Assembly (NCBI GenBank): GCA_942492635.1
Contig: CALOFP010000004.1
Coordinates: 186,001 to 250,000 of the forward strand
Direction of reading: 5' to 3'
Length of the DNA: 64,000 nucleotides
From: CALOFP01 sp942492635
GTDB lineage: Bacteria; UBP6; UBA1177; CALOFP01
This document shows, in pieces, positions 32,646-42,358 of this stretch. The notes beneath the pieces are model-generated. The model had not been told where the DNA came from. It made no database searches and worked only from the letters and a program-made list of their open reading frames with translations. A program made the translations under genes and the position numbers. Each line of letters opens with the position of its first letter. The stretch's first letter is position 1.

Positions 32646-34527
32646 ATCCATATCTAAAAGTTTCGGCGATCGCACACTGCTTCGCGATGTTACTGCCACT
32701 CTCTCAAAAAAGTGCACAGCCCTTGTCGGTATGAACGGCACCGGCAAATCTACCCTCCTTAAGATCATCGCAGGCACGGAAGAGCCTGATGACGGAACTA
32801 TAACGAAAAAGAACGGGCTGGCGATCGAATACCTTTCCCAGACCGCCACATACAGTTTCGAAGGGTCGGTTATAGAGGTACTCAAAAAGGCTGCTCAAAA
32901 TAAACATCTGGATAATCTCAGGATAAAAGAGAAAGAGATTCTGGAACTTCTCGACCAGCGTCCCGATCTTGTAGACGAACTTTCTACCGTTCAGAGCGAT
33001 ATAGAATCCCTGGAGCTCAACCTTAAAAAGAATTGTAACGTTGAAGAGATGCTTTCAAATCTCGGCTTCCGCAGGGAAACCTGGGAAAAACCTGCATCAA
33101 CCCTCAGCGGAGGGTGGCAGATGCGTCTTGCCCTGGCACAGATTCTCATCAGAAGACCTGATCTCGTCATGCTTGATGAGCCCACCAACTATCTCGATAT
33201 CGAAACAATAAACTTCCTCATCGACTGGATTCGCGGATTCGAAGGCCAGGTTATTGTAGTTTCCCACGACAGGTGGTTTCTCAACTCAATAGTGGATGAG
33301 ACCTGGGAAATTTTCTTCGGCAACCTCTCCATATACAAAGGCAACTACGATTTCTACCTTTCCCAGAGGGAGGAGAATGAGAAGCTCATGATTAAAAAAA
33401 GAGAGAAACAGATCGAGGAGATCGACCGTCTCCAGAAATTCATAGACAAAAACCGGGCAAATGCCAATACAGCAACCCAGGCCCAGTCGAAAATAAAACA
33501 GCTTAAAAAACTTGAGGATGAACTCATACCACTTCCCCGAAAATCGAAGAGCCTCACCTTCTCGCTTCCTACACCGAAAAGAAGCGGAAACAGAGTTGTG
33601 GCGATAGATAATGTGGGTCACAGTTTCGGGGAAAACCAACTTTTCAGCAACTTCACAAGAATCGTCACCAGGGGCGAACGTCTCGCATTCGTCGGTAGAA
33701 ACGGAATCGGAAAGACGACCCTCATGAATATATGCGGGAAAAATCTCGAACCTTCTAACGGAACAATCGAACACGGTGCAAATATCGAAATCAGCTACTT
33801 CAGGCAGAACGAAATAGAATACCTGCCGAAGGATATGGATGTTCTGGAATTCGTTGAATCCATAACTCCCACCGAACTCTTTCCAAAGGTTAAATCTATT
33901 TTGGCCAGCTTTCTCTTTTTCGAAGACAGCTGGGACAGGAAAATCTCCGTTCTCAGCGGAGGTGAAAAGGTAAGACTTGCGTTTATCCGCATAATGCTCA
34001 ATCCGGGCAACCTGCTGCTTCTCGACGAGCCTACAACCCATCTCGATATCGATTCGAGGGAAATACTTCTGAGGAATCTCAAAAATCTCGACGCCACAGT
34101 CGTATTCGTCTCTCACGACCACCATTTCATTGATAATTTGGCTACGGGAATAGTTTACTTCCAACCCGAAAAGGACCCCGTTTCTTTCGACGGATCATTA
34201 AGCCACTACCTCTCGATTTACGGTGAGGGGGAAGTCATCACTAAAACTGAAACAACGCCAAAAAATGAGCCCGAAAAGGCTTTTGACTATTCTGTCCAGA
34301 AATCATTGAGAAATAAATTGAATAAGCTCAAGAAAGAAATAGAATCTATAGAGCAAAAAAGCTCCGAACTTGAAATAGAGAAGGAGCGAATAGTTGATAA
34401 AATCAACAGCGGAGACGGAGACATAGGAGAGTTGGGCACAATGCTCGCGGCAATTGAACAAAAGCTCGAAACACTTATTTTCGAGTGGGAAGAGAAGTCG
34501 CTCGAGCTGGAATCCTGCATAGATTAG
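32632..34527 (+). CDS. ABC-F family ATPase (Uup/EttA-like)
   Basis: A 631-residue protein with two ATP-binding cassettes and no membrane segments. Walker A motifs are GMNGTGKST and GRNGIGKTT; signatures are LSGGW and LSGGE; Walker B regions end in LDEPTNYLD and LDEPTTHLD. Between the cassettes is the ABC-F linker (residues ~240-310). The C-terminal ~100 residues form a charged coiled coil, as in Uup. ABC-F proteins act on the ribosome, and Uup-type members also affect DNA structure. The subfamily is inferred from the coiled-coil tail. It starts inside the previous gene and ends 10 nt before dnaA. Confidence 0.92.
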   Translation: MIYLKSISKSFGDRTLLRDVTATLSKKCTALVGMNGTGKSTLLKIIAGTEEPDDGTITKKNGLAIEYLSQTATYSFEGSVIEVLKKAAQNKHLDNLRIKEKEILELLDQRPDLVDELSTVQSDIESLELNLKKNCNVEEMLSNLGFRRETWEKPASTLSGGWQMRLALAQILIRRPDLVMLDEPTNYLDIETINFLIDWIRGFEGQVIVVSHDRWFLNSIVDETWEIFFGNLSIYKGNYDFYLSQREENEKLMIKKREKQIEEIDRLQKFIDKNRANANTATQAQSKIKQLKKLEDELIPLPRKSKSLTFSLPTPKRSGNRVVAIDNVGHSFGENQLFSNFTRIVTRGERLAFVGRNGIGKTTLMNICGKNLEPSNGTIEHGANIEISYFRQNEIEYLPKDMDVLEFVESITPTELFPKVKSILASFLFFEDSWDRKISVLSGGEKVRLAFIRIMLNPGNLLLLDEPTTHLDIDSREILLRNLKNLDATVVFVSHDHHFIDNLATGIVYFQPEKDPVSFDGSLSHYLSIYGEGEVITKTETTPKNEPEKAFDYSVQKSLRNKLNKLKKEIESIEQKSSELEIEKERIVDKINSGDGDIGELGTMLAAIEQKLETLIFEWEEKSLELESCID

Positions 34528-34537
34528 GAAAGAGGAT

Positions 34538-35857
34538 ATGTGGCATAAGATCATCGAAGAACTTAAAAAGACGGAAAGCAAGAACATAATAGACGCGTTC
34601 ATAAAACCGCTGTCACTTGTCGACGAAAGCCCTACCGAAATCATAGTAGGCTGTCCCAGCGACAAGATGATACTGATCCTCGAAAAGAACAACTATATTT
34701 CCAAGATAAACGATATAGCGAGAGATCTTTTCTCCGACGATCTGGTTGTCAACTTCATAGTAAAAGAACACAGTGACGAGCTTCAGCCTCTTCTTCCTAT
34801 GTCCGAAGGAACTAAGAAAAAGAAGATAAAGAAGAATCCCAGGCTACTCAGCGAGAACACGTTTCAGAATTTCGTAGCCGGTCCTAGCAACCAGACAGCC
34901 TATGCGGCAGCACTATCCGTCGCCAAAAATCCGACTGTCAACTACAACCCCATAGTCATTTACGGTGAAACGGGTCTCGGAAAGACACACATTATCCAGG
35001 CCGTAGGAAACTATCTGGAAAACAGGGACAAATCTGTCTGCTATATAACATCACAGCAGTTCATAAACGAATATGTGTCTGCTATTTCCAATAAAACTAT
35101 CGATAAGTTCCGCTACGATCTGCTGGCCTTCGACCTGTTGCTCGTCGACGATATCCAGTTCCTTTCAAATAAGACATCGACCCAGAATGAGTTTTTTCAC
35201 ATCTTCAACGAATACCACAGCTCAAAGCGCCAGATAATCCTAACCTCAGACCGTTATCCGGGTGAAATAAAGGACATTGACGACAGGCTTCGCTCCCGTT
35301 TTGTCTGGGGAGTCACCTTCGACATCAAACCACCTGAATACGAAACAAGGCTGGCTATCGTCCGAAAAAAGGCCGCAATGTACAAACTCAAACTGGAAGA
35401 AGAGGTTGAGTGTTTCATCGCCCAGCACATAAAGACGAACATAAGGGAGATTGAGGGAGCTCTCAAAACTCTCCAGATATCTTCAGAGCTCATGGGTAAG
35501 CGTATTGTAGACAAACAGTTTGCGGAAAACATACTCAAGGACATCATCAAAGTTAAAAGTGACGTAACAATTGAGGATATCATCAAGCTTACTTCTACTT
35601 ACATGAGGATAAAGGCAAGCGATATAACCGGTAAATCCAGGACAAAGCAGATATCGGTCTGTCGCCACATCGCTATTTTTCTCTCCAAGAAATATACAAA
35701 GAGCACTCTTCTTGAAATAGGTCAGAAATTCGGCGGCAGGAATCACTCTACCATCATTACCGCCATAAGAAAAACTGAGCAGGATATGATGAGCGATCCC
35801 AATATCAAGAAGATTATTGATAAACTCGGAAGGGAAATTGAGGAAACAAAGTTTTAA
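34538..35857 (+). CDS. dnaA: Chromosomal replication initiator DnaA
   Basis: A 439-residue initiator. Domain I is at the N-terminus. The AAA+ core starts at NTFQNFVAGPSN with Walker A GETGLGKTH and Walker B LLLVDDIQFL. The C-terminal DNA-binding helix-turn-helix contains the DnaA signature FGGRNHSTI near residue 400. It binds the DnaA boxes of the origin. It is part of the standard dnaA-dnaN-recF order, and the probable oriC follows recF rather than preceding dnaA. No clear promoter is visible before it, so it seems to depend on upstream transcription. Confidence 0.98.
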   Translation: MWHKIIEELKKTESKNIIDAFIKPLSLVDESPTEIIVGCPSDKMILILEKNNYISKINDIARDLFSDDLVVNFIVKEHSDELQPLLPMSEGTKKKKIKKNPRLLSENTFQNFVAGPSNQTAYAAALSVAKNPTVNYNPIVIYGETGLGKTHIIQAVGNYLENRDKSVCYITSQQFINEYVSAISNKTIDKFRYDLLAFDLLLVDDIQFLSNKTSTQNEFFHIFNEYHSSKRQIILTSDRYPGEIKDIDDRLRSRFVWGVTFDIKPPEYETRLAIVRKKAAMYKLKLEEEVECFIAQHIKTNIREIEGALKTLQISSELMGKRIVDKQFAENILKDIIKVKSDVTIEDIIKLTSTYMRIKASDITGKSRTKQISVCRHIAIFLSKKYTKSTLLEIGQKFGGRNHSTIITAIRKTEQDMMSDPNIKKIIDKLGREIEETKF

Positions 35858-35882
35858 TTTTTTTTAACAGGGGATATATGTT

Positions 35883-37022
35883 ATGAAGATATTATTCAAC
35901 AGAAAGGAATTGGCACAGTCTATTGACTACTGCATGACCTGTATCGAGAAGAAAAACACCATGCCCATCCTCACAAATATCCTTCTCGAGACAGAGTCCG
36001 ACTCCATCAGACTGCTATCCACAAACCTCGACACATCGGTTATCGCCAGGATAAGACCGCTGGAAATTGACGGAATAGGAATGATAGCTATTCCAGCAAA
36101 ACATATTTCCGACATCACGAAAGTTTCCAAAGGCGAAATTATCGAGTTTGACTACGATGAGGAACACTCTCTTCTCAACGTCAAGGCAGACAGGTCAAAA
36201 TACTCGATCCCCTGCGCAGATTACAACGACTTTCCTACAATCCCTGAAGATTCAATCGAGGGAAGCAGCGTTGAGGTTGTAAAACTTACATCGCTTTTCA
36301 AAAAGCTCCAGTTTTCAATGACCGAAACAAACATCAACAAGTCGTACGCCGGAGTTCTCATCACACGCGTTGAAGAGGATGAATCATGCAAAATCGAGAT
36401 GGCTACAACAGATATCCATCGCATAAGCGTTCTCTCACTTAAAAATCTCGATGTGGCTATTCCGGCACTCAACGAAGGTCTTGTAGTTCTCGGAAAAAAT
36501 TTCGCGGAGATCCACAAAATCTTCATCGATAAGGAAAACGTCAGAATGGAAGTGACCGAGGGCAAAATCCTTGTGAAAAGCGATGAGATCACCTTCATAT
36601 GCCGCCTCCTAAAAAATGAATTTCCAAATTACAAAAGCGTTACGGGAACCGAGGAAACTCTTTTGGAGAAGCCTTACACAGTTATAAACAGAAGAGAGCT
36701 TATCGACGGTTTAAAGAGAGTCATCGCTCTCTGCACGGAAGAGAAGATCTGGGCCACAAAATTCCACTTCAAGGGCAATGTGCTTACTCTCAGTGCCAAC
36801 GCAGAGTTCGGTGGCAACTCAACAGACGAAGTTATCCTTGAAAAACCGTTTGACGAAGAAAAAACCATCGGTGTAAATGCAAGATACCTTCTCGATGTCC
36901 TATCAGTGATAGACTCCCCCGATGTTCACATAGTTGTAGAAGAAGGTCTTCGTCCGCTTACAATCATAGAAAAGAGCGACGACTTCTTTTATACACACAT
37001 GGTCATGCCTCTCCGGATATAG
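35883..37022 (+). CDS. dnaN: DNA polymerase III beta sliding clamp
   Basis: A 379-residue clamp made of three repeats, of normal length. Recognisable parts are the start MKILFNRKELAQSI, YSIPCADYNDFP and the end FFYTHMVMPLRI, which matches the conserved clamp C-terminus. It encircles DNA and tethers polymerase III and other partners. It follows dnaA by 25 nt and precedes recF by 5 nt. Confidence 0.98.
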   Translation: MKILFNRKELAQSIDYCMTCIEKKNTMPILTNILLETESDSIRLLSTNLDTSVIARIRPLEIDGIGMIAIPAKHISDITKVSKGEIIEFDYDEEHSLLNVKADRSKYSIPCADYNDFPTIPEDSIEGSSVEVVKLTSLFKKLQFSMTETNINKSYAGVLITRVEEDESCKIEMATTDIHRISVLSLKNLDVAIPALNEGLVVLGKNFAEIHKIFIDKENVRMEVTEGKILVKSDEITFICRLLKNEFPNYKSVTGTEETLLEKPYTVINRRELIDGLKRVIALCTEEKIWATKFHFKGNVLTLSANAEFGGNSTDEVILEKPFDEEKTIGVNARYLLDVLSVIDSPDVHIVVEEGLRPLTIIEKSDDFFYTHMVMPLRI

Positions 37023-37027
37023 TCTCC

Positions 37028-38056
37028 TTGAAAATAGTTTCAGCAGAAATCAGGAACGTACGAATTATCAAGGAAAAATCCCTCGAATTCGACACAAAAA
37101 CCCTCATATACGGTCAAAATGGTTCGGGTAAGACATCCGTACTGGAATCCATCAATCTCGCCGTTACGGGAAAAAGCTTCAGAACATCCAACATAAGGGA
37201 AGCGATAAGGGATCAAAGCGACTTCCTCTACATCCGAACGGAAGTAGAGGATGAACAGGGTTTCTATCGCGATATCTCTTTCGGAACGGATCGTCGGGGA
37301 ACAAGAAAAATGACCTTGGACGGAGACAATGTGGAGCGGAAAGAACTTCTCTCAATTTCCTCCATTGTTATCCATAAGCCGGACGATACTGCTCTCGTGA
37401 AAGGCTCACCATCACTGCGCCGAGATTTCCTCGACAAGGCGGTTTTCATAGGTCACAGGGACTACATAAGGGCTATGGTGAATTACCGAAGATACCTCAA
37501 ACACAAGTCGGTTCTTCTTAAAAGCAACAAACCGGACCCCATCAGGCATCTGAACCGAGCAGTTATTCCTTTCGTCAACGAAATCAGGGAAAAAAGAAAA
37601 GCGCTTGCCGATACTATTACAGTTGAAATCAACAACCTGTTCAACCACCTCGACACAGGGTTCTCTCTAGAATTCGTTGCTCCTTTCGACGAAGACCCCT
37701 ACTCCATATTCGAAGAGAAGCTCCCGAAAGAAATGGAGCGAGGCTACTCACTCTACGGCCCACACGTAGACAACATACAGGTAAAAGTGGAAGGCAGAAA
37801 CGGAAGATCACTTTCGTCGGGTGAACTCTACTTTCTCTCACTCCTACTGAAGATTTCAGAGATGAAAATTCATGCAGAAAACGGAATCTATCCCATTTTC
37901 ATGGTCGACGACATCTTCTCATTTCTCGACTCCTCAAACAGGGAAAAAGTGGCTCATATTCTCTCAGAAATAGACAACCAGGTGCTCCTGACCGGCACAT
38001 CGAAGGTACAGATGAATAAGTTCAGTTTCATAGAAATGACCAATTCCCCGGAATAA
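37028..38056 (+). CDS. recF: DNA replication and repair protein RecF
   Basis: A 342-residue SMC-like ATPase that loads RecA at gaps through RecFOR. Walker A is GQNGSGKTS near residue 31. The signature region is SLSSGELYFLSLL, with Walker B FMVDDIFSFLD. The start is TTG at 37028, 5 nt after the dnaN stop, with no strong ribosome site, suggesting coupling to dnaN. It is slightly shorter than the common ~360 residues. Confidence 0.96.
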   Translation: MKIVSAEIRNVRIIKEKSLEFDTKTLIYGQNGSGKTSVLESINLAVTGKSFRTSNIREAIRDQSDFLYIRTEVEDEQGFYRDISFGTDRRGTRKMTLDGDNVERKELLSISSIVIHKPDDTALVKGSPSLRRDFLDKAVFIGHRDYIRAMVNYRRYLKHKSVLLKSNKPDPIRHLNRAVIPFVNEIREKRKALADTITVEINNLFNHLDTGFSLEFVAPFDEDPYSIFEEKLPKEMERGYSLYGPHVDNIQVKVEGRNGRSLSSGELYFLSLLLKISEMKIHAENGIYPIFMVDDIFSFLDSSNREKVAHILSEIDNQVLLTGTSKVQMNKFSFIEMTNSPE

Positions 38057-38989
38057 ATTTCGCACTAATTCGAGTCAGAATACTACATTCTAAAGACCCT
38101 GTCGAAGAGAACAACAATATTAAATCAACAAGAATCCATTGAACTAAGTCACTCCGGAAAGTTTTCCGAATTTGCATATATTTACCTATCACAATATTGA
38201 ACAGTTTCACCCCTGCCGGAGCTCCCGTAATTCGGGAAAGGGCGGTATTTTGTTCGCGGCTACAATAATTAGACCCATCCTGGGCTGGGAAAAATCACTT
38301 CATTATCCTTCACTGTAACAACAAATTTCTATCCATGAATTGAAAAAATTACTTCGTAAATTTTCTTCAAGCTTTTCCATTTTCGGAAAAATCCATCCTA
38401 AAATGCCTGTTTTCAGCATGATTAATTTAAATAAAAATCAACTCCTTGAAATTTCTTGAAAAAAAGTTTTCAACATCGATAAAAGCCGTTTTTTTCAAAA
38501 AATCCGATCATTCAATTTTGCTGTTTTTTCACCTTAAAAAAAATCATACTATGAATTCATGTTTTATTCATGATTGATTTTAAGATTTTTGCTAATTTTC
38601 ATGCTATCAACATGAGAAAAAATTGTGTTTTTACAAAAAAGGAGAATCGACAGAAAACAATATCGAATTCAATACAAAAAAGACCCTCTGTAAAACATTA
38701 ACTTATCCACAATTGTCGATAAAAATGGTGTCAAAAAGATGTGGAGAGATGGATTTACATTAAACCAACATTTTTATCTACATTTTTGCTTTCGAATAAC
38801 TTCTTATTATCGGACGGTTACAGACTTTCCACAAAATCAACAGGATATAATAAGATGAAATTGAAAAAAGAGATAAATATGTAGAAAAGTATAAAGAGAG
38901 GCTATGAGGGAAGGATTCACAATCTTGCTTTTTAACACCTTTCTGTTAGGATATCGGCGTATACATTGTTAAACACTTGTGAGGGACCT
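38057..38989. other. Probable replication origin (oriC) region
   Basis: A 933-nt AT-rich gap between recF and pssA without a credible gene. It holds a perfect DnaA box, TTATCCACA, at 38703-38711. Degenerate boxes are TTATCTACA at 38774-38782 (8 of 9), CTTTCCACA at 38825-38833 (7 of 9) and, on the minus strand, CTCTCCACA at 38740-38748 (7 of 9). Long A/T runs between about 38430 and 38640 could serve as the unwinding element. By eye, plus-strand coding regions to the left are richer in C than G, and those to the right richer in G than C, which supports an origin here. Four parS-like sites surround it at 9-19 kb. Confidence 0.7.
38703..38711 (+). promoter_or_regulatory. DnaA box (perfect)
   Basis: TTATCCACA, identical to the consensus TTATNCACA, within the AT-rich gap downstream of recF. 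Confidence 0.8.
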
Positions 38990-39718
38990 ATGCTTAAGGA
39001 AAATCCAAAGGTTATTATTCCGAATTTTTTTACCAGTATGAACATGATAATAGGATTTATCTCCATTTACTTTTCATACACAGGACAGTTTGAGAAAGCA
39101 GCTTGGGTAATTCTTCTTTCGGTTATCATGGACAAGCTTGACGGAACCACAGCTCGTCTATTTAACGCTTCCTCTGAATTCGGAGTTCAGTTCGACAGTT
39201 TTTCAGATTTTTTCTCTTTCGGAATTGCTCCTTCTCTTCTCTATCTTTTTTATCTCAACAGTCTTTCTGTAAAACCTCCTTTCTACATATTCGCAGCTTC
39301 CGCGTTATACATTCTCTTTTCTGCATGGAGACTTGCCCATTTCAACGTGAAGGGAGTTGAGGATGGTGATTATTTTCGTGGATTGACGACAACACAGTCG
39401 GGAGCAATGCTCGGATCTTTCATGCTCATATGTTTAAAATACAAGTTTCCATTCCTCATGGATGCAAATCTTGTAAGCGGAATGCTCCTTGCGCATGGCA
39501 TTCTCCTGATATCTCCTTTCAAGTATCCCAAATTCAAAAAGAGAGAGAAAAAATGGCTTAACGTAGCTCAGACCCTTTCTTTCGTGATTCTCATAGGCCT
39601 GGTGCTCATAAGAAAGATGCCGGAGATTATTTATCTCTCAGGAGTTCTCTATATTTTAATCGGATACATCAACTGTAAATTCAAAAAGGATGAGGATCAT
39701 GCTGAAGCAGGGAATTGA
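38990..39718 (+). CDS. pssA: CDP-diacylglycerol-serine O-phosphatidyltransferase
   Basis: A 242-residue membrane enzyme making phosphatidylserine, the precursor of phosphatidylethanolamine. The CDP-alcohol phosphotransferase motif is complete: DKLDGTTAR, then eight residues, GVQFDSFSD. About 7 hydrophobic segments follow, and a GLTTTQSGAML loop is typical of this subfamily. ATG 38990 is preceded by GAGGG; an in-frame TTG at 38966 is less likely. It is the first gene right of the probable origin. No phosphatidylserine decarboxylase gene is nearby. Confidence 0.92.
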   Translation: MLKENPKVIIPNFFTSMNMIIGFISIYFSYTGQFEKAAWVILLSVIMDKLDGTTARLFNASSEFGVQFDSFSDFFSFGIAPSLLYLFYLNSLSVKPPFYIFAASALYILFSAWRLAHFNVKGVEDGDYFRGLTTTQSGAMLGSFMLICLKYKFPFLMDANLVSGMLLAHGILLISPFKYPKFKKREKKWLNVAQTLSFVILIGLVLIRKMPEIIYLSGVLYILIGYINCKFKKDEDHAEAGN

Positions 39719-40856
39719 TGCACTCGACTTTTCCGTTCTAAGGGGAAAAAGGGTTGCACTCATAGCAAACCATACCTCTGTTGATAAAAACGGAGTATCG
39801 ACGCTTCAGCTTCTTCTCAACAATGGGGTTGACGTTACAGCTCTGTTCAGTCTCGAGCACGGTTACTTTCCGGTTGCACAGGATATGGAGCCGGTAGGGG
39901 AGGAGAACACTCTTTTCTCTGTTTCCGTCTACAGTCTGTACGGCGAGGACGAATCTTCTCTCAATCCCGATTCAGGTCTTTTCGATCTTTTCGACACAGT
40001 TGTTTATGACGTTCAGGATGTGGGAAGTCGTTATTACACTTACGTCCAGAGTCTCACCATTTTTATGGATCACCTTGAGAAAAAACCGAAAGAGCTGATA
40101 GTTCTCGACAGGGTCAATCCGATAGGTGGAAAACAGGTCGAAGGCGCTTTTATTGAGGAGCCGTACTACAGTTTTGTCGGGCGTTTTCCGCTTCTTCACA
40201 GACACGGTCTTACGAGTGCTGAAATAGCTCTCTACTTCTACGACACAAACGGCTACACCTTTCCATTTCAAATAGTCAGGGCAGAAGGGTGGGAGAGAGA
40301 TTCCTATTTCGATAATTACGACTATCCCTGGATTCCTACATCCCCGAATATGCCCACGCTGGATACAGCAATAGTCTATCCCGGCGGCTGTCTCGTGGAA
40401 GGGACTAATCTTTCGGAGGGAAGGGGAACCACAGCTCCTTTTCTTCTTACCGGAGCTTCGGGCGTCGATCCTTTCGATCTCAAGAATCGTCTGGATAAGC
40501 TGGAACTTGAAGGTGTCGTTTTTACACCTATGGAATTCAGGCCTATGTTCCAGAAGGAGAAGATGAATCGCTGCGGGGGAATCTATCTCTCAATTTCGGA
40601 CAGGAGGAAATTTAAACCATTCCGCTGTTATCTCGCTATTCTCAATACGTTCATGCAGGTTTGCGGGATCAAGGATTTCTTCAGGAAAAAAGCGTATGAA
40701 TTTGTCGAAGATGTTCCAGCTATCGAACTTCTTCTGGGTGAAAAGCAGTTGATCGATATGTTCTATCGTCTTGCTCCGATCGATGAAGTTGACGACTATC
40801 TTTCCGAAAGGGAAGATAAGTGGAGAACAATATCCGAGCCTTTTCACCTCTATTAA
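39699..40856 (+). CDS. DUF1343 / NamZ-type exo-beta-N-acetylmuramidase family protein
   Basis: A 385-residue DUF1343 protein. Typical motifs are VALIANHTSVDK, LFSLEHGYF, YDVQDVGSRYYTYV, VLDRVNPIGG and GTNLSEGRGTTAPF. A characterised family member (NamZ) removes N-acetylmuramic acid from peptidoglycan fragments, so a muropeptide-recycling role is likely. No signal peptide is visible, whereas many relatives are exported. ATG 39699 allows a plausible ribosome site (AAAAAGG 9 nt upstream); an ATG at 39690 abuts that site. It overlaps the pssA end by 20 nt. Confidence 0.88.
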   Translation: MLKQGIDALDFSVLRGKRVALIANHTSVDKNGVSTLQLLLNNGVDVTALFSLEHGYFPVAQDMEPVGEENTLFSVSVYSLYGEDESSLNPDSGLFDLFDTVVYDVQDVGSRYYTYVQSLTIFMDHLEKKPKELIVLDRVNPIGGKQVEGAFIEEPYYSFVGRFPLLHRHGLTSAEIALYFYDTNGYTFPFQIVRAEGWERDSYFDNYDYPWIPTSPNMPTLDTAIVYPGGCLVEGTNLSEGRGTTAPFLLTGASGVDPFDLKNRLDKLELEGVVFTPMEFRPMFQKEKMNRCGGIYLSISDRRKFKPFRCYLAILNTFMQVCGIKDFFRKKAYEFVEDVPAIELLLGEKQLIDMFYRLAPIDEVDDYLSEREDKWRTISEPFHLY

Positions 40857-41013
40857 ATTCACTTCAAACTTATAAAAATCAGAAATTTTCATCGGTTTAA
40901 AATTCAATCCTTTTCCCAACAATAATTTTTCTGAAAAAAATAATAATCCTGCGATTATTCATAATGTGGATATTCTTGATAATGAATTGTTTGGAGATTG
41001 AATTACAGGAAAA

Positions 41014-41748
41014 TCAAAGACCCCAGCGACGAATATTTTCTTTTTCGTAGATGGGTCTGAACAGTTTTATGAGAGGGACTGCAATACGGTACCAGGAAGG
41101 ATAGTAAATCTCTCTTTTTCTTTTCATGCAGGCTTTGTAGACTTTTTCAGCAAGCTCTTTAGGGTCTCCGGCTCCCGGACTGTCAGGAACTTCCCTCTTA
41201 CCGAAACTTCTGGAAGAGAATCCTGTATTAATTCTACCGACAATCAGATTTAAGACGGATATGCCGTAGCGTCTTACTTCGACCCTCAGAGTGTCGGAAA
41301 ATGCGTTTACTGCGTATTTTGATGCGCAGTAACCACCCATTGCAGGCACGGGAAGTATTCCCGCTACTGAAGATGTGTTGACGATAATACCGCCGCTTTC
41401 GGAAAGTAGGGGAATGCACTTTTTGGTGAGTCTGAACATGGAAAAAAGGTTGAGTGAGAAAAGATTTTCAAGATCGTCGTCTTCCATATCTTCCCACCTG
41501 TCATAAATTCCAACCCCGGCGTTGTTTATGAGAATGTCGATCCTTTCGTGCTTGGATTTAACCTCATCAACGAGATTCGAAAGATCCTCTTTTCGGGTAA
41601 GATCCGTTTTTATCCAATGGGAAATGGTGAAATCCGGTTGTTTCCTGCTTGCTCCGCAGACTATCCAGCCTTCATTCATGAATTTTTTTGATAGAGCTTT
41701 TCCAAGTCCACTGGAGCACCCTGTTATAATGGCCACTTTTCTATTCAT
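41014..41748 (-). CDS. Short-chain dehydrogenase/reductase
   Basis: A 244-residue classical SDR. The NAD(P) motif is TGCSSGLGKA (near residue 9), with NNAGVG and the catalytic YCASK with upstream serine (NTSSVAG). The basic residue after the second strand (SRKQ) suggests NADP preference. The substrate cannot be told. ATG 41748 has AAGGTG 6 nt upstream and overlaps the end of the ankyrin gene by 8 nt. It is the last gene of the pyrE-PilZ-ankyrin-SDR unit. Confidence 0.87.
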   Translation of the reverse strand: MNRKVAIITGCSSGLGKALSKKFMNEGWIVCGASRKQPDFTISHWIKTDLTRKEDLSNLVDEVKSKHERIDILINNAGVGIYDRWEDMEDDDLENLFSLNLFSMFRLTKKCIPLLSESGGIIVNTSSVAGILPVPAMGGYCASKYAVNAFSDTLRVEVRRYGISVLNLIVGRINTGFSSRSFGKREVPDSPGAGDPKELAEKVYKACMKRKREIYYPSWYRIAVPLIKLFRPIYEKENIRRWGL

Positions 41749-42358
41749 CGATGGCACCTTTTTTTAATAGAAGTGATTCGATTTGAATGTTTCCGTTCTG
41801 TCTGGCAATTGAAAGCGGAGTGAGCCCCGTATCGCTTTCACGGTTCAAATCCGCACCCATGCGAATGAGAATGCCTGCCATCTCCTCATGATTGCCTTTT
41901 ACGGCGAACATGAGGGCCGTAACCCCTTTAGAATTGGATGTGTCAGGACTGATTCCTCCCTCGATGAGAAGCTGTGCCCTTACTGCTTCGTTTTTCGAAA
42001 CGGCTTCAAGAAGACTTCTCTCCTCTCCGACACGGCGTAATTCGATAGGAGCATTGATATCGTCCTGATTATTTTCCTTTTGGGGAATATTTAAAGGTTT
42101 TTCTTCCACATTTTGAACAGGTTTTTTTCCTGGTTCGGTGCTTGAAGTTGCGGTGGAAGTTTTCTTTGAACTCTCTTTTTCATTTTCATTTTCATCTTCT
42201 TCTTCCGATTGGTTTTCCGGCTGGGAAAGGAAGAAAAAGTAGAGCATCAGAATAAATACTGAAAGAGGGAAAAGAGAAAAAAGCACCCCCTCGAAATTTG
42301 ATGCGATGGTAGCCGGGAAAAGCAGGGCAAAAAGAAGCCACTTTACGAAAACTTTCAC
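41741..42358 (-). CDS. Membrane-anchored ankyrin-repeat protein
   Basis: A 205-residue protein. Two N-terminal hydrophobic segments (residues ~5-20 and 27-46) are followed by a long acidic, Ser/Glu/Lys-rich linker and then about three ankyrin repeats near the C-terminus (GVTALMFAVKGNHEEMAGILI, TGLTPLSIARQNGN). The repeats would probably bind a partner protein. The partner is not identifiable. It overlaps the PilZ gene end by 4 nt and the SDR gene start by 8 nt. Confidence 0.78.
   Translation of the reverse strand: MKVFVKWLLFALLFPATIASNFEGVLFSLFPLSVFILMLYFFFLSQPENQSEEEDENENEKESSKKTSTATSSTEPGKKPVQNVEEKPLNIPQKENNQDDINAPIELRRVGEERSLLEAVSKNEAVRAQLLIEGGISPDTSNSKGVTALMFAVKGNHEEMAGILIRMGADLNRESDTGLTPLSIARQNGNIQIESLLLKKGAIDE

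Noticed and set aside
33286..34164. 292-codon minus-strand frame opposite the ABC-F gene
   Set aside because: Shadow frame; the plus strand encodes complete ABC-F motifs.
38223..38237. TCCCG/CGGGA hairpin after recF as a terminator
   Set aside because: Stem is only 5 bp and no T run follows.
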